From: an uncultured Eubacteriales bacterium
GTDB lineage: Bacteria > Bacillota > Clostridia > Lachnospirales > Lachnospiraceae
Length of the DNA: 64,000 nt
Direction: 5' to 3'
NCBI GenBank assembly: GCA_900545225.1
Contig: UQXZ01000006.1
Location: 33,482 to 97,481, forward strand
Shown here: positions 42,124 to 51,778 of the stretch, one piece after another
Numbering within the stretch: position 1 is the first letter of the stretch
How the letters are laid out: every line of letters begins with the position of its first letter
The notes under the pieces: model-generated
What the model was told of the DNA's origin: nothing
Databases searched by the model: none
Seen by the model: only the letters and a program-made list of their open reading frames with translations
Program-made: the position numbers and the translations under genes

Positions 42124-42993
42124 TTATTTTGATAATAAACTGTTTCTGTAATCTCTTGCATCCTGGAATATTTTCTTAATTGCAGGATCGTCCTCATTTG
42201 CAACAGATTCCCTGATATCCTTTAAAATGTCCAGATATCCATCAAGAACAGTAAGTATTTCATCCTTATTTGTTAAACAGATCTGTGACCACATTTCAGG
42301 AGAAGATGCGGCAATTCTTGTGGAATCCATAAATCCCGTGGCAATGCAACGTTTCATATCCTTATTTTCAGTGTCCATATCAATTACGGTCTGTACAAGA
42401 GCGGCACTTACAAGATGAGGAACGTGGCTTATACCGGCAACTGCATAATCATGCTCCTTTGGATCCATGGTAGCAATGTTACATCCAAGTAAATCCACAA
42501 GGTTGCAGAGCTTCTTAACCTTCATTGCATAAACAGGGTCATTGGCAAGCTCTGCATTTTTTGTAATTATATAGTTTTTACCGAAGAAAAGGGCGCTGTA
42601 TGCTGCCATATATCCGCTTTTTTCAGATCCTGCCATAGGGTGGCCACCTACATAAATGTCGGATATACCTACTTCCTTTGCACACTGGTGAACATAGCTC
42701 TTAACACTTCCTACATCTGTAACAATCTGGTCAGATGAAAGATAAGGCTTAAGCTCATTCATAATGTTGAGCATTATTTTAACAGGTGTGCATATGAAAA
42801 TAATTTCCGCCTCAGAAAATGTTCTGTCAATTGAAGTAAGTGCAACATCAACAACACCTTCCTTCATTGCCAGATTCGTATCTTCAGGATTTCTTGTATA
42901 TGCAATTATTTTAAGATTAGGCATTTTATTCTTTAATGCCTTGGCAATGGAGCCGCCTATTAATCCAAAGCCGATAAAACCTATACAGTTCAT
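42124..42993 (-). CDS. tyrA: Prephenate dehydrogenase
   Basis: TyrA oxidatively decarboxylates prephenate to 4-hydroxyphenylpyruvate on the tyrosine path. The 289-residue protein has the Rossmann IGFIGFGLIGGSIAKALK (residues 4-21), FICTPVKI, TDVGSVKSYV, the catalytic-domain GGHPMAGSEKSGYMAA with the conserved His, and AGISHVPHLVSAAL. No chorismate mutase or ACT domain is attached. It starts at ATG 42993 (minus strand) behind GAGGAA. It shares a transcript with tadA and is divergent from leuS. Confidence 0.94.
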   Translation of the reverse strand: MNCIGFIGFGLIGGSIAKALKNKMPNLKIIAYTRNPEDTNLAMKEGVVDVALTSIDRTFSEAEIIFICTPVKIMLNIMNELKPYLSSDQIVTDVGSVKSYVHQCAKEVGISDIYVGGHPMAGSEKSGYMAAYSALFFGKNYIITKNAELANDPVYAMKVKKLCNLVDLLGCNIATMDPKEHDYAVAGISHVPHLVSAALVQTVIDMDTENKDMKRCIATGFMDSTRIAASSPEMWSQICLTNKDEILTVLDGYLDILKDIRESVANEDDPAIKKIFQDARDYRNSLLSK

Positions 42994-43054
42994 AATTTCC
43001 TCTATATCTATATACTTAAATAAAGTCTTGTTAAAAATTTATAATATTCCATAC

Positions 43055-43084
43055 ATTATAGTAGAATTCTTAAACATGATACAA
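43055..43084 (-). promoter_or_regulatory. tyrA-tadA promoter
   Basis: On the minus strand TTGTAT (43084-43079), 18-nt spacer, TATAAT (43060-43055), about 60 nt before the tyrA ATG. Confidence 0.6.
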
Positions 43085-43153
43085 GGTAAAATATAAAAAG
43101 TTATTATTAGGTGAAAATACGGTAAAAACCTATGGAATAAGCTATAGTTAAAC

Positions 43154-43182
43154 TTGTAAATGCAATATGACTAATTTATAAT
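43154..43182 (+). promoter_or_regulatory. leuS promoter
   Basis: TTGTAA (43154-43159), 17-nt spacer, TATAAT (43177-43182). The leader to the GTG start is about 40 nt, too short for a T-box. Confidence 0.7.
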
Positions 43183-43227
43183 AAATTAATTATGAGAATT
43201 ATTTTTTAAAGTTCGGAGGGAGTAATT

Positions 43228-45633
43228 GTGTCTGAATACAATCACAAATCTATAGAGCAAAAATGGCGTAAGAACTGGGAAATAAAGCCTATCAATTTAA
43301 ATGACGGTAAAAAAGACAAATATTATTGTCTTGATATGTTCCCATATCCATCAGGAACGGGCCTTCATGTAGGTCACTGGAGAGGATATGTAATCTCTGA
43401 TGTATGGAGCAGATATCAGATTTTACACGGAAAGTATGTAATTCATCCAATGGGATGGGATGCATTTGGCCTTCCTGCAGAGAACTTTGCTATCAAGACA
43501 GGACAGCATCCAAGAATTTCAACAGAGCAGAACATCAATAACATCAAGAGACAGATTAAGGAAATATCTGCAGTTTATGACTGGGATATGGAACTTAATA
43601 CAACAGATCCTGATTTCTACAAGTGGACTCAGTGGATCTTTGTTCAGATGTTCAAGAACGGTCTTGCATATGAGAAGGAAATGCCAATCAACTGGTGTCC
43701 ATCATGTAAGACAGGTCTTTCAAATGAAGAAGTTGTTGACGGTAAGTGTGAGAGATGTGGCGCAGAGGTAACTAAGAAGAACCTTAAGCAGTGGATGCTT
43801 AGAATTACTAAGTATGCTGACAGACTTCTTGAGGATCTCGATACTCTTGACTGGCCTGAAAAGGTTAAGAAGATGCAGTCAGAGTGGATCGGCAGAAGCT
43901 ACGGTGCAGAAGTTGACTTTAAGGTAGACGGAACAGACAAGTCTCTTACAGTTTACACAACAAGACCTGATACATTACACGGTGCAACATTTATCGTACT
44001 TGCACCTGAGCATGCACTTGCATCAGAGCTTGCTACAGAAGAAAACAAGCAGGCTGTTGAAGACTACGTTTACAGAGCTTCAACACGTTCAAATATCGAC
44101 AGAATGCAGGATAAGGAAAAGACAGGTGTATTTACAGGATCATATGCAGTTAATCCTTTAAATGGTAAGAAGTTACCTATCTGGCTTTCAGATTATGTTC
44201 TTTCAGATTACGGTACAGGAGCAATCATGTGTGTTCCTGCCCATGATACAAGAGACTTTGAATTTGCTAAGAAGTTTGATATTCCTATTATTCAGGTTAT
44301 TTCAAAGGACGGCACAGAGTCAGAGCTTACAGAAGCTTATACAGATACAGACGGTATTCTTATTAACTCAGGTGACTGGAACGGAAGAAAGTCAAGTGAG
44401 ATGAAGGCAGAAGCTCCTGAAATCATCGAGGAAATGGGTATCGGTAAGAAGAAGACTAACTACAAGCTTCGTGACTGGGTATTCTCAAGACAGAGATACT
44501 GGGGTGAGCCAATTCCTATTATTCACTGTCCAAACTGTGGCCATGTTCCTGTTCCTGAAGAAGAGCTTCCATTAAGACTTCCTGATGTTGAGAAGTATGA
44601 GCCAACAGGTACAGGTGAATCTCCACTTGCAGCCATTGAAGAATGGGTTAACACAACTTGTCCTACATGTGGCGCCAAGGCTAAGAGAGAAACTAATACA
44701 ATGCCTCAGTGGGCAGGTTCATCATGGTATTTCTTAAGATATATCGATGTTAACAACACTGAAAAGTTAGTAGACAGAGAAAAGGCTGATAAGCTTCTTC
44801 CTGTTGATATGTATGTAGGTGGTGTAGAGCACGCTGTTCTTCACTTACTCTATGCAAGATTCTATACAAAGTTCTTATATGACATCGGCGTAATCGATTT
44901 CGTTGAGCCATTCAAGAAACTGTTCAATCAGGGAATGATCTGTAAGGACGGCGCTAAGATGAGTAAATCTAAGGGAAATGTTGTATCTCCTGATGAATTG
45001 GTAAGAGATTACGGCTGTGACTCTGTAAGAATGTATGAGCTTTTCGTAGGTCCTCCTGAACTTGACGCTGAATGGAACGACAGAGGAATGGAAGGCGTTT
45101 ACAAGTTCATTAACAGATTCTATAAGCTTATTATGGAAAACAAGGACAAGAACTACGGCAAGACTGCTGAAATGGATAAGCTTAAGAATAAGATGATTCA
45201 GGAAATCACAGAGAGAACTGATACATTCAGCTTCAACACAGTTATCAGTGGTTTCATGGAAAATACAAATAAGATAACAGATCTTGCTAAGAAGCAGGGC
45301 GGTATCGATAAGGATACACTTAAGACAATGACAATCCTCATTGCTCCATTTGCACCTCATATTGCTGAGGAATTATGGGAAGGTCTTGGCGAAACAACTT
45401 CTGTATTTGAAGCCACATGGCCTGAAGTTGACGAAAATGCGTTAAAGGAAACAACAATGGAAATCGTTGTACAGATTAACGGAAAAGTTAAGGCTAAGAT
45501 CAATGTAGATGTAACTCTTGATAAGGATTCTGTAATCAGTGCTGCAAAAGAAGAACTTGGTGACAGATTACCTGAGAACATAGTTAAAGAAATTTATGTA
45601 CCTGGCAAGATTGTTAATATCGTAGGAAAGTAA
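43228..45633 (+). CDS. leuS: Leucine--tRNA ligase
   Basis: LeuRS charges tRNA(Leu) and edits mischarged products. The 801-residue bacterial-type protein has the HIGH motif as SGTGLHVGHWRGY (about residues 45-57), the editing domain with TTRPDTLHGATFIVLAPEH and GTGAIMCVPAHDTRD, a zinc-type Cys region (NWCPSCKTGL, GKCERCGAEV), KMSKSKGNVV at about 576 and a C-terminal anticodon and tRNA-binding part. The start is GTG 43228 behind GGAGGGAG. The next gene begins 1 nt after its stop, so it is co-transcribed with the flippase. Confidence 0.97.
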   Translation: MSEYNHKSIEQKWRKNWEIKPINLNDGKKDKYYCLDMFPYPSGTGLHVGHWRGYVISDVWSRYQILHGKYVIHPMGWDAFGLPAENFAIKTGQHPRISTEQNINNIKRQIKEISAVYDWDMELNTTDPDFYKWTQWIFVQMFKNGLAYEKEMPINWCPSCKTGLSNEEVVDGKCERCGAEVTKKNLKQWMLRITKYADRLLEDLDTLDWPEKVKKMQSEWIGRSYGAEVDFKVDGTDKSLTVYTTRPDTLHGATFIVLAPEHALASELATEENKQAVEDYVYRASTRSNIDRMQDKEKTGVFTGSYAVNPLNGKKLPIWLSDYVLSDYGTGAIMCVPAHDTRDFEFAKKFDIPIIQVISKDGTESELTEAYTDTDGILINSGDWNGRKSSEMKAEAPEIIEEMGIGKKKTNYKLRDWVFSRQRYWGEPIPIIHCPNCGHVPVPEEELPLRLPDVEKYEPTGTGESPLAAIEEWVNTTCPTCGAKAKRETNTMPQWAGSSWYFLRYIDVNNTEKLVDREKADKLLPVDMYVGGVEHAVLHLLYARFYTKFLYDIGVIDFVEPFKKLFNQGMICKDGAKMSKSKGNVVSPDELVRDYGCDSVRMYELFVGPPELDAEWNDRGMEGVYKFINRFYKLIMENKDKNYGKTAEMDKLKNKMIQEITERTDTFSFNTVISGFMENTNKITDLAKKQGGIDKDTLKTMTILIAPFAPHIAEELWEGLGETTSVFEATWPEVDENALKETTMEIVVQINGKVKAKINVDVTLDKDSVISAAKEELGDRLPENIVKEIYVPGKIVNIVGK

Positions 45634-45634
45634 A

Positions 45635-47197
45635 ATGTCTAAATCAGCAAAAAGCTTTATTTTTCATGGTGGAATTCTTGCTATAGCCGGAATATTGGTA
45701 AGAATCATCGGTATGCTTTACCGTATACCGATGGTCAATATCATCGGAAGTGAAGGTAATGGTATATACGGTGTTGCATTTAACATTTACAACATCGTAC
45801 TTATCCTCTCTTCATATGGAATTCCGATGGCTGTATCGAAGTTAATTTCCGCAAGAATCGCCAATAAGGAATATAAGAACTCTGCGAAAATATTTAAGAG
45901 TGCACTTATATTCTCAATCATATCAGGTGGTATAGCCATGCTGGTTCTCCTGTTTGGTGCAGGAGCAATACAGAGATTTCTGTATCCTACTGTTTCCGGA
46001 CTTGAAATTCCTTTAAGGGTTCTTGCTCCGACAGTATTCATAGTTGCGGTTCTTGGAGTGTTCAGAGGTTTATTCCAGGGACAGGGCAATATGATTCCGA
46101 CAGCTATATCACAGCTGATTGAACAGATTGTAAATGCTGTTGTAAGTATTGTTGCTTCATATGCTCTTATGAGAGCATTTATAGGAAGTGAAGACAATGC
46201 GGCATATGGAGCAGCCGGTGGTACTCTTGGCACCTGTCTTGGTGCTCTTGCAGCTCTTGTGGTTGTAATCGTTATTTTCTTAAGGGTAAAGAATAAATAC
46301 AAGACAAAAATGTATGCAGACACAAGTGATGTTGAGCTTACAACAAAAGTTGCATACAAAAGTATTATATTTACATTATTCCCTATAGTTTTAGGACAGA
46401 CATTCTACAACATCAGTACAATGCTTGATGATATTTTCTTCAGCAACATGATGGCAGGTAAAATGGACAGTTCTACAATTAAGACTATGCTTGGTAACTA
46501 CAGCTCAAGCTACGTATTACTTTTAAGCATACCTCAGGGAATTGCATCAGCAATGGCTGCATCAATGCTTCCAAGCGTTGTTAAATCATATGCAACACAT
46601 GATATACATCATGTAAAGCTTAAAATTAAAAAGACAGTCCGCATCACCATGATGGTATCAATTCCATTTGTATTCGGACTTGCAGCGCTTGGAGAGCCAG
46701 TTGTACATCTGCTCTTCAGAAACTATGACAGTGCAGTAGGCGGAAAGATGCTCCTTCTTGGTTCATCTGCAATTATTTTCTATACACTGTCAACAATATC
46801 AAGCTCTGCGTTACAGGGAATCAATAAAATGAGAGTTCCTGTTATCCATTCATTTATATCACTTGCAATTCATATACCTTTACTTCTTATTCTGTTTGCA
46901 ACAACAGATTTAGGTGTATATGCACTTGTTATAGGTGTAATGACATTTAGTGGATTAATATTTGTACTTAACTTTATTTCACTTTATAAATATATTGGAT
47001 ATAGACAGGAAATATTTAAAACATTTATTATTCCTTTAATGTGTTCAGCAGTAATGGGCCTTGTGGCATTGCTTGTATACATTGGATTATATTCCGTGGT
47101 TCATATTAATATTGTTGCTTTAGCTGCAGCAGTTGTAGTAGCGGTATTGGTATACTTTGGATTATTAATTCTTATGAAGAAAAAGAAATTATATTGA
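45635..47197 (+). CDS. MOP-superfamily lipid-linked flippase (SpoVB/MurJ-like)
   Basis: A 520-residue membrane protein with about 14 predicted helices, of the polysaccharide transporter/MurJ branch of the MOP superfamily. The N-terminus (FIFHGGILAIAGILVRIIGM then IPMVNIIGSEGNGIYGVAF) and SYGIPMAVSKLISARIAN match the SpoVB-like group that flips peptidoglycan lipid II or related polyprenyl-linked sugars. C-terminal helices with GLIFVLNFISLYKY complete it. Specific substrate (lipid II or another lipid-linked precursor) cannot be assigned. ATG 45635 lies 1 nt past the leuS stop; the RBS is inside leuS (GTAGGAAAG). It ends upstream of a long stem-loop. Confidence 0.85.
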   Translation: MSKSAKSFIFHGGILAIAGILVRIIGMLYRIPMVNIIGSEGNGIYGVAFNIYNIVLILSSYGIPMAVSKLISARIANKEYKNSAKIFKSALIFSIISGGIAMLVLLFGAGAIQRFLYPTVSGLEIPLRVLAPTVFIVAVLGVFRGLFQGQGNMIPTAISQLIEQIVNAVVSIVASYALMRAFIGSEDNAAYGAAGGTLGTCLGALAALVVVIVIFLRVKNKYKTKMYADTSDVELTTKVAYKSIIFTLFPIVLGQTFYNISTMLDDIFFSNMMAGKMDSSTIKTMLGNYSSSYVLLLSIPQGIASAMAASMLPSVVKSYATHDIHHVKLKIKKTVRITMMVSIPFVFGLAALGEPVVHLLFRNYDSAVGGKMLLLGSSAIIFYTLSTISSSALQGINKMRVPVIHSFISLAIHIPLLLILFATTDLGVYALVIGVMTFSGLIFVLNFISLYKYIGYRQEIFKTFIIPLMCSAVMGLVALLVYIGLYSVVHINIVALAAAVVVAVLVYFGLLILMKKKKLY

Positions 47198-47204
47198 TAA
47201 CACT

Positions 47205-47243
47205 ATAAATACATCTATGTTGTAATGACATAGATGTATTTAT
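47205..47243 (+). terminator. Long stem-loop between the flippase and clpC
   Basis: ATAAATACATCTATG (47205-47219) pairs perfectly with CATAGATGTATTTAT (47229-47243). The descending arm supplies a T-rich stretch but no separate T-tract follows, and it lies only 12 nt before the clpC RBS. It may end leuS-flippase transcripts or act in the clpC leader. Confidence 0.6.
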
Positions 47244-47271
47244 GCATAATAGATTAGGAGGTGATTGTTCA

Positions 47272-49713
47272 GTGTCAGGTAAGTATACAAAGAAATCGGA
47301 AGAAGTTTTAAAGTGTGCTAAAACCCACGCAATGGAAAAGGGAAGCAAAAGTGTCGGATCTGAACATATTTTGCTTGGTATTCTTGAAGTGCCGGATACT
47401 CTTGCATACAACATGCTTCATGACAGAGGAATAACCGTAGAAAAGGTTCTTAACTCTGTAAATTTCACTGTGTCTGATGACTCAGAAGTTGCCGTAAGCG
47501 ATAGAGAAGGATACACTCCGAGAGCAAAGAGAATACTGGGAAATGCATCTTCACTTGCTAAAAAGTTTGATTCTGACCTTATAGGAACAGAGCATATTCT
47601 TATGGCTATAATCACAGAGAGAGACTGTGTGGCTTTAAGAATTCTTCTCGGACTTGGTTTAGATGACAATGAGGTATATTCCAAGATTATTACAACTATG
47701 GGATATGACCCTAACAATAAGGCTTATAACGATCTCAATTTTCAGGACACATCAAGTAAAACTCCTACTCTTGATAAGTACAGCAGGGACCTTACAGCAA
47801 TGGCTGCCGAAGGTGAACTTGACCCGATGATTGGAAGAGAAGAAGAGCTTGAGAGAGTTATTCAGATTCTAAGCAGAAGAACTAAGAACAATCCTTGTCT
47901 CGTAGGTGATCCTGGTGTAGGTAAGACAGCCATCGTTGAAGGACTTGCCCAGAGAATGGCTGAAGGCAGTGTACCCGATACAATTGCTGGTAAGCGTCTC
48001 GTATCATTAGATCTTCCTGCAGTAGTAGCCGGTACTAAGTACAGAGGTGAGTTCGAAGAGAGATTAAAGCGAATTATTAAAGAAGTATCAGAGAATAAGA
48101 ACATCATTTTATTCTTAGATGAGATTCATACAATTATCGGTGCAGGTAATGCGGATGGTGCAATTGATGCTTCAAATATGCTTAAGCCTTCACTTGCAAG
48201 AGGAGAGCTCACTCTTATAGGCGCTACTACAATAGATGAATATAAGAAGCATATTGAGAAAAATGCAGCTCTCGAAAGAAGATTCCAGCCTGTAACAGTT
48301 GAAGAGCCAACTGAAGAAGCTGCAATAGAAATCTTAAACGGACTTAAACTTAAATATGAAGAATTCCATAATGTAAATATTGATGAGGAAGCTATTAAGG
48401 CAGCGGTTACATTATCTAAGAGATATATCACAGACAGATTCCTTCCTGATAAGGCACTGGATATCATTGACGAAGCATGCTCAAAGATAAGATTAGATAA
48501 GGGCATGGTGCCTGATGATATTCTCAGTTCAAAGAACAAGATTGAGGAATTAATATCTGAAAAAGAAGATCTCATAAAAGAGAAGAAGTTTGAGGATGTT
48601 AAGGCAATAACAGTTAAGATTAAAAATCTTGAAAAGAAGCTTGCAAAGCGCGAAGGCGAATATGAAACTGAAAAATTTGCCAACAAGCCTGTAATTGATA
48701 AGGAATCAGTTGCAAGCGTTGTTTCACAGTGGACTAAGATTCCTCTTAACCAGATGACTGAGACTGAAACAGAGAGACTTATTAATCTTGAGCCAGAACT
48801 TCAGAAGGCCGTAATCGGACAGGAGGAAGCTATTAAGGCTGTTGTAAGAGCCATCAAGAGAGGAAGAGCGGGAATCGCAGATCCTAACAGACCTCTCGGC
48901 TCATTTATGTTCCTCGGACCTACAGGTGTTGGTAAGACAGAAACAGCAAAGGCCATTGCAAGAGCATTATTTGGTACTGAAAAATCTCTTATCAGAGTTG
49001 ATATGACAGAGTATATGGAGAAGCATACAGTATCAAAGCTTATTGGTTCTCCTCCGGGATATGTCGGATTTGATGAGGGTGGTCAGCTCACTGATAAGGT
49101 TAGAAGAAATCCATATTCAGTAGTTCTTTTTGATGAAATCGAAAAGGCTCATCCGGACATTTTCAATGTGCTTTTACAGGTACTTGATGACGGATATATG
49201 ACAGATTCCCAGGGAAGAAAAACAGACTTCAAAAATACTGTTATTATCATGACATCCAACTTAGGTGCAAGACATATTGTTGAGCCTAAGAAGCTTGGAT
49301 TTAACAAGGGTGATGTAAATGCTTTAGAGTTTGATGACATGAAGAAAAATGTTATGGAAGAGCTCAAGAAAGCATACAAGCCCGAGTTCCTTAACAGAAT
49401 TGATGAAATCATCGTATTCCATCAGTTAGATAAGGAAAATATGAAGAAGATTGTAAGTATCATGATTGAGAGTCTCAACAAGAGATTACAGAAATCTAAA
49501 GATATTTCACTTAAGCTTGATAAGAAGGCATATGATTATCTCATTGAAAAGGGATTTGACATCAAATACGGAGCAAGACCTCTCCGCCGTCAGATTCAGA
49601 GAGATATTGAAGATATCCTTGCTGACAAGATTATTCTTAAGGAAATCAATCCTGGTGACACTGTTAAAATATCAGTGGATTCAAAGAGAAAAGAACTTAC
49701 ATTTAAAATATAA
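47272..49713 (+). CDS. clpC: ATP-dependent Clp protease ATPase subunit ClpC
   Basis: ClpC is a two-ring Hsp100 unfoldase that feeds substrates to ClpP. The 813-residue protein has the double Clp N-domain repeat (about 1-140, SVGSEHILLGIL and LIGTEHILMAII), AAA-1 with GDPGVGKTAIVEGLA, a short middle coiled coil with a UVR-like segment (LIKEKKFEDVKAITVKIKNL), AAA-2 with GPTGVGKTETAKAIARALFG, and the C-terminal D2-small domain KYGARPLRRQIQRDIED. The start is GTG 47272, 10 nt after AGGAGGTGA; no ATG is available. The ctsR-mcsA-mcsB genes that usually precede clpC in Bacillus are absent, so its regulation differs here. Confidence 0.95.
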   Translation: MSGKYTKKSEEVLKCAKTHAMEKGSKSVGSEHILLGILEVPDTLAYNMLHDRGITVEKVLNSVNFTVSDDSEVAVSDREGYTPRAKRILGNASSLAKKFDSDLIGTEHILMAIITERDCVALRILLGLGLDDNEVYSKIITTMGYDPNNKAYNDLNFQDTSSKTPTLDKYSRDLTAMAAEGELDPMIGREEELERVIQILSRRTKNNPCLVGDPGVGKTAIVEGLAQRMAEGSVPDTIAGKRLVSLDLPAVVAGTKYRGEFEERLKRIIKEVSENKNIILFLDEIHTIIGAGNADGAIDASNMLKPSLARGELTLIGATTIDEYKKHIEKNAALERRFQPVTVEEPTEEAAIEILNGLKLKYEEFHNVNIDEEAIKAAVTLSKRYITDRFLPDKALDIIDEACSKIRLDKGMVPDDILSSKNKIEELISEKEDLIKEKKFEDVKAITVKIKNLEKKLAKREGEYETEKFANKPVIDKESVASVVSQWTKIPLNQMTETETERLINLEPELQKAVIGQEEAIKAVVRAIKRGRAGIADPNRPLGSFMFLGPTGVGKTETAKAIARALFGTEKSLIRVDMTEYMEKHTVSKLIGSPPGYVGFDEGGQLTDKVRRNPYSVVLFDEIEKAHPDIFNVLLQVLDDGYMTDSQGRKTDFKNTVIIMTSNLGARHIVEPKKLGFNKGDVNALEFDDMKKNVMEELKKAYKPEFLNRIDEIIVFHQLDKENMKKIVSIMIESLNKRLQKSKDISLKLDKKAYDYLIEKGFDIKYGARPLRRQIQRDIEDILADKIILKEINPGDTVKISVDSKRKELTFKI

Positions 49714-49729
49714 TTAAATAGCGCAAGCT

Positions 49730-49763
49730 CCCCCTATTTATCAATCTGGTAAATAGGGGGTTT
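49730..49763 (+). terminator. clpC terminator
   Basis: CCCCCTATTTA (49730-49740) pairs with TAAATAGGGGG (49750-49760), followed by TTTG. Confidence 0.88.
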
Positions 49764-49888
49764 GTTCTTAAATAAATATATTCAAACTCGGTACAATCAA
49801 TAGATATTTAGCATAATATATGTTATATTTTATGAGTGTATCCTTTCATGGATTAATGAGAGCATACATATAATTTTTATATTAAAAA

Positions 49889-49925
49889 AGGTATGGATTA
49901 CCAAATGTAATTTGATACTATACCT
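49889..49925 (+). repeat. Stem-loop upstream of the 137-aa gene
   Basis: AGGTAT (49889-49894) pairs with ATACCT (49920-49925) and CAAAT with ATTTG (49902-49906/49910-49914) around GTA. It lies 15 nt before the RBS of the next gene and may be in its leader. Confidence 0.4.
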
Positions 49926-49950
49926 ATGAACATACATTAAGGAGGCAGTT

Positions 49951-50364
49951 ATGTCTGTAGTAAAGGAAATTATTAGAAGTGAAGCAGATGGAAGTCTTAG
50001 CTTCGGTAACTTTGAGCTTGCAGAAAAGAGTAAGGTTGCAGATTTCGCACACGGTGGAGATACATACAAGGTAAAGACATTTAGCGAAATTACAAAGCTT
50101 GAGAAGGATGAAGTATTTTGCTATGAGTCAGTTCCTGGTACAAGCGTATTTAACTTCGTTGAAAATGATGATGAAGTTTCATTTACAGTAGATTGCGTTG
50201 CAGATGCTCAGATCACACTTGGTCTTGAGGAGAATACAATCTACAGATTATTCATCGATGATGAAGGAATGGGAACAATCGATACAGGCATTTCAGGAAA
50301 GCTTTCATTTAATATCAATGATAAGCCGGGCGGAAGCGTTGAAGTAAGAGTTGTAAGAGTATAA
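49951..50364 (+). CDS. Uncharacterised 137-residue beta-rich protein
   Basis: A strong AAGGAGG lies 8 nt before ATG 49951 and the gene ends 13 nt before radA. The protein is acidic, soluble and mostly beta-stranded: an N-terminal DGSLSFGNFELAEKSKVADF, a middle FCYESVPGTSVFNFVENDDE, and a C-terminal half with KLSFNINDKPGGSVEVRVV. No catalytic motif, signal peptide or membrane helix is seen. Similar small proteins occur in other Lachnospiraceae as far as I recall, but I cannot name a function. The strong RBS and biased codons suggest good expression. It may be co-transcribed with radA. Confidence 0.75.
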   Translation: MSVVKEIIRSEADGSLSFGNFELAEKSKVADFAHGGDTYKVKTFSEITKLEKDEVFCYESVPGTSVFNFVENDDEVSFTVDCVADAQITLGLEENTIYRLFIDDEGMGTIDTGISGKLSFNINDKPGGSVEVRVVRV

Positions 50365-50377
50365 GGATTGAGGTTGT

Positions 50378-51751
50378 ATGGCCAAAGCTAAATCTACAAC
50401 ATTATTTTACTGTACTGAGTGCGGCAACGAAGTAAGTAAATGGTCAGGGCAGTGTCCTGCATGTAAAGCATGGAATACTTTGGTGGAAGCACCTTCTTCA
50501 TCTGTGGGAAGTGCCAGAAAAAGCACATTAAAGTCAACTTCTCATTTTGATAACAAACCGATTGCAATTGGTGACATAGATACGAAGTCATCAATAAGTA
50601 TCTCGACGGATTTTAAGGAATTCGACAGAGTGCTTGGTGGTGGAATTATTGCAGGAAGTCTTGTGCTTATAGGTGGTGACCCGGGTATCGGTAAGTCAAC
50701 ACTGCTTTTACAGATGTGTAAGAACATTTCTGATTACGACCATGAAGTGCTTTATGTATCCGGAGAAGAGTCTGAAAGACAGATTAAGCTCCGAGCTGAC
50801 AGAGTAGGAGCCCAGAGCAGTCATTTAAAGGTGTTTTGTGAGACATCAGTATCCGTAATATCCGAAGTAATCGAGAGTACAAAACCTGATGTGGTCATCA
50901 TAGATTCCATACAGACCATGTATTCGGATAATGCGGATTCAGCTCCGGGAAGTCCTACTCAGGTAAGGGAATCAACTCTTGCTCTTATGAAGATTGCAAA
51001 GCAGTTGTCCATCGCCATTTTCCTTGTAGGTCATGTTACAAAGGAAGGTGTTGTGGCAGGACCGAGAATGCTTGAGCACATGGTGGATACTGTTCTATAT
51101 CTGGAGGGAGAGAGAAGTGCTTCTTACAGAGTTCTTCGAGGAGTTAAGAACAGATTTGGCGGAACTAATGAAATCGGAGTATTTGAAATGCATTCCGATG
51201 GAATGGTTGAAGTGCTAAATCCTTCAGCATATATGCTTAACGGCAGAATAAATGCTCCGGGATCTGTTGTTACCTGCCTCATGGAAGGAACAAGACCAAT
51301 CATGCTTGAGATTCAGGCACTTGTATCCAGATCTAATTTCGGACTTCCGAGAAGAACTGCTTCAGGTATGGACTATAACAGAGTTAATCTTCTTATAGCC
51401 GTACTTGAAAAGAGAACATCTCTGGATTTTTCAAATGTGGATGCATATGTAAATATTGCAGGTGGTATAAAGGCCAATGAGCCGGGACTTGACCTGGCAC
51501 TTGTTCTTGCACTTGTAAGCAGCATGAAGGGAGTATCCATCCCTGAAGATCTTGTCTGCTTCGGAGAGGTTGGTCTTTCCGGAGAAGTCAGAGCGGTAAA
51601 CCGTGCAAAAGAAAGAATCGCTGAGGCGATTAAGTTATCATTTAAGACAATAATAGCTCCGGCTGTTTGCTTGGATGGAATTGAAAAGAAAGAAGGCATT
51701 AGATATATAGGTGTAGAAACCATAGGAGATGCCATAAAATATATAAGATAA
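50378..51751 (+). CDS. radA: DNA repair protein RadA
   Basis: RadA is a RecA-like ring helicase that drives branch migration of recombination intermediates. The 457-residue protein has the N-terminal C4 zinc finger (Cys12, 15, 26, 29 in YCTECGNEVSKWSGQCPAC), the RecA-like ATPase with GGDPGIGKSTLLLQM (about 101-115) and VVIIDSIQTM, the RadA KNRFGG motif, and a C-terminal Lon-like domain (from about 290, DLALVLALVSSMK) that lacks proteolytic activity in this family. It starts at ATG 50378, 13 nt after the unknown gene. aspS2 follows 27 nt later. Confidence 0.97.
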   Translation: MAKAKSTTLFYCTECGNEVSKWSGQCPACKAWNTLVEAPSSSVGSARKSTLKSTSHFDNKPIAIGDIDTKSSISISTDFKEFDRVLGGGIIAGSLVLIGGDPGIGKSTLLLQMCKNISDYDHEVLYVSGEESERQIKLRADRVGAQSSHLKVFCETSVSVISEVIESTKPDVVIIDSIQTMYSDNADSAPGSPTQVRESTLALMKIAKQLSIAIFLVGHVTKEGVVAGPRMLEHMVDTVLYLEGERSASYRVLRGVKNRFGGTNEIGVFEMHSDGMVEVLNPSAYMLNGRINAPGSVVTCLMEGTRPIMLEIQALVSRSNFGLPRRTASGMDYNRVNLLIAVLEKRTSLDFSNVDAYVNIAGGIKANEPGLDLALVLALVSSMKGVSIPEDLVCFGEVGLSGEVRAVNRAKERIAEAIKLSFKTIIAPAVCLDGIEKKEGIRYIGVETIGDAIKYIR

Positions 51752-51778
51752 TATATAAAATGATAAATAGGAGTTAGT

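Noticed and set aside
43085..43227. T-box leader for leuS
   Set aside because: The promoter at 43154-43182 leaves a leader of about 40 nt with no specifier loop or T-box sequence.
43460..43771. Plus-strand frame in another phase within leuS
   Set aside because: Fully overlaps the conserved LeuRS catalytic region; no separate start signals.
45787..46359. 190-codon minus-strand frame inside the flippase gene
   Set aside because: Antisense to a membrane-protein gene with biased codons; no RBS and no recognisable protein features.
48126..48686. 186-codon minus-strand frame inside clpC
   Set aside because: Ser/Ile/Phe-rich antisense translation of a conserved AAA+ gene; typical shadow.
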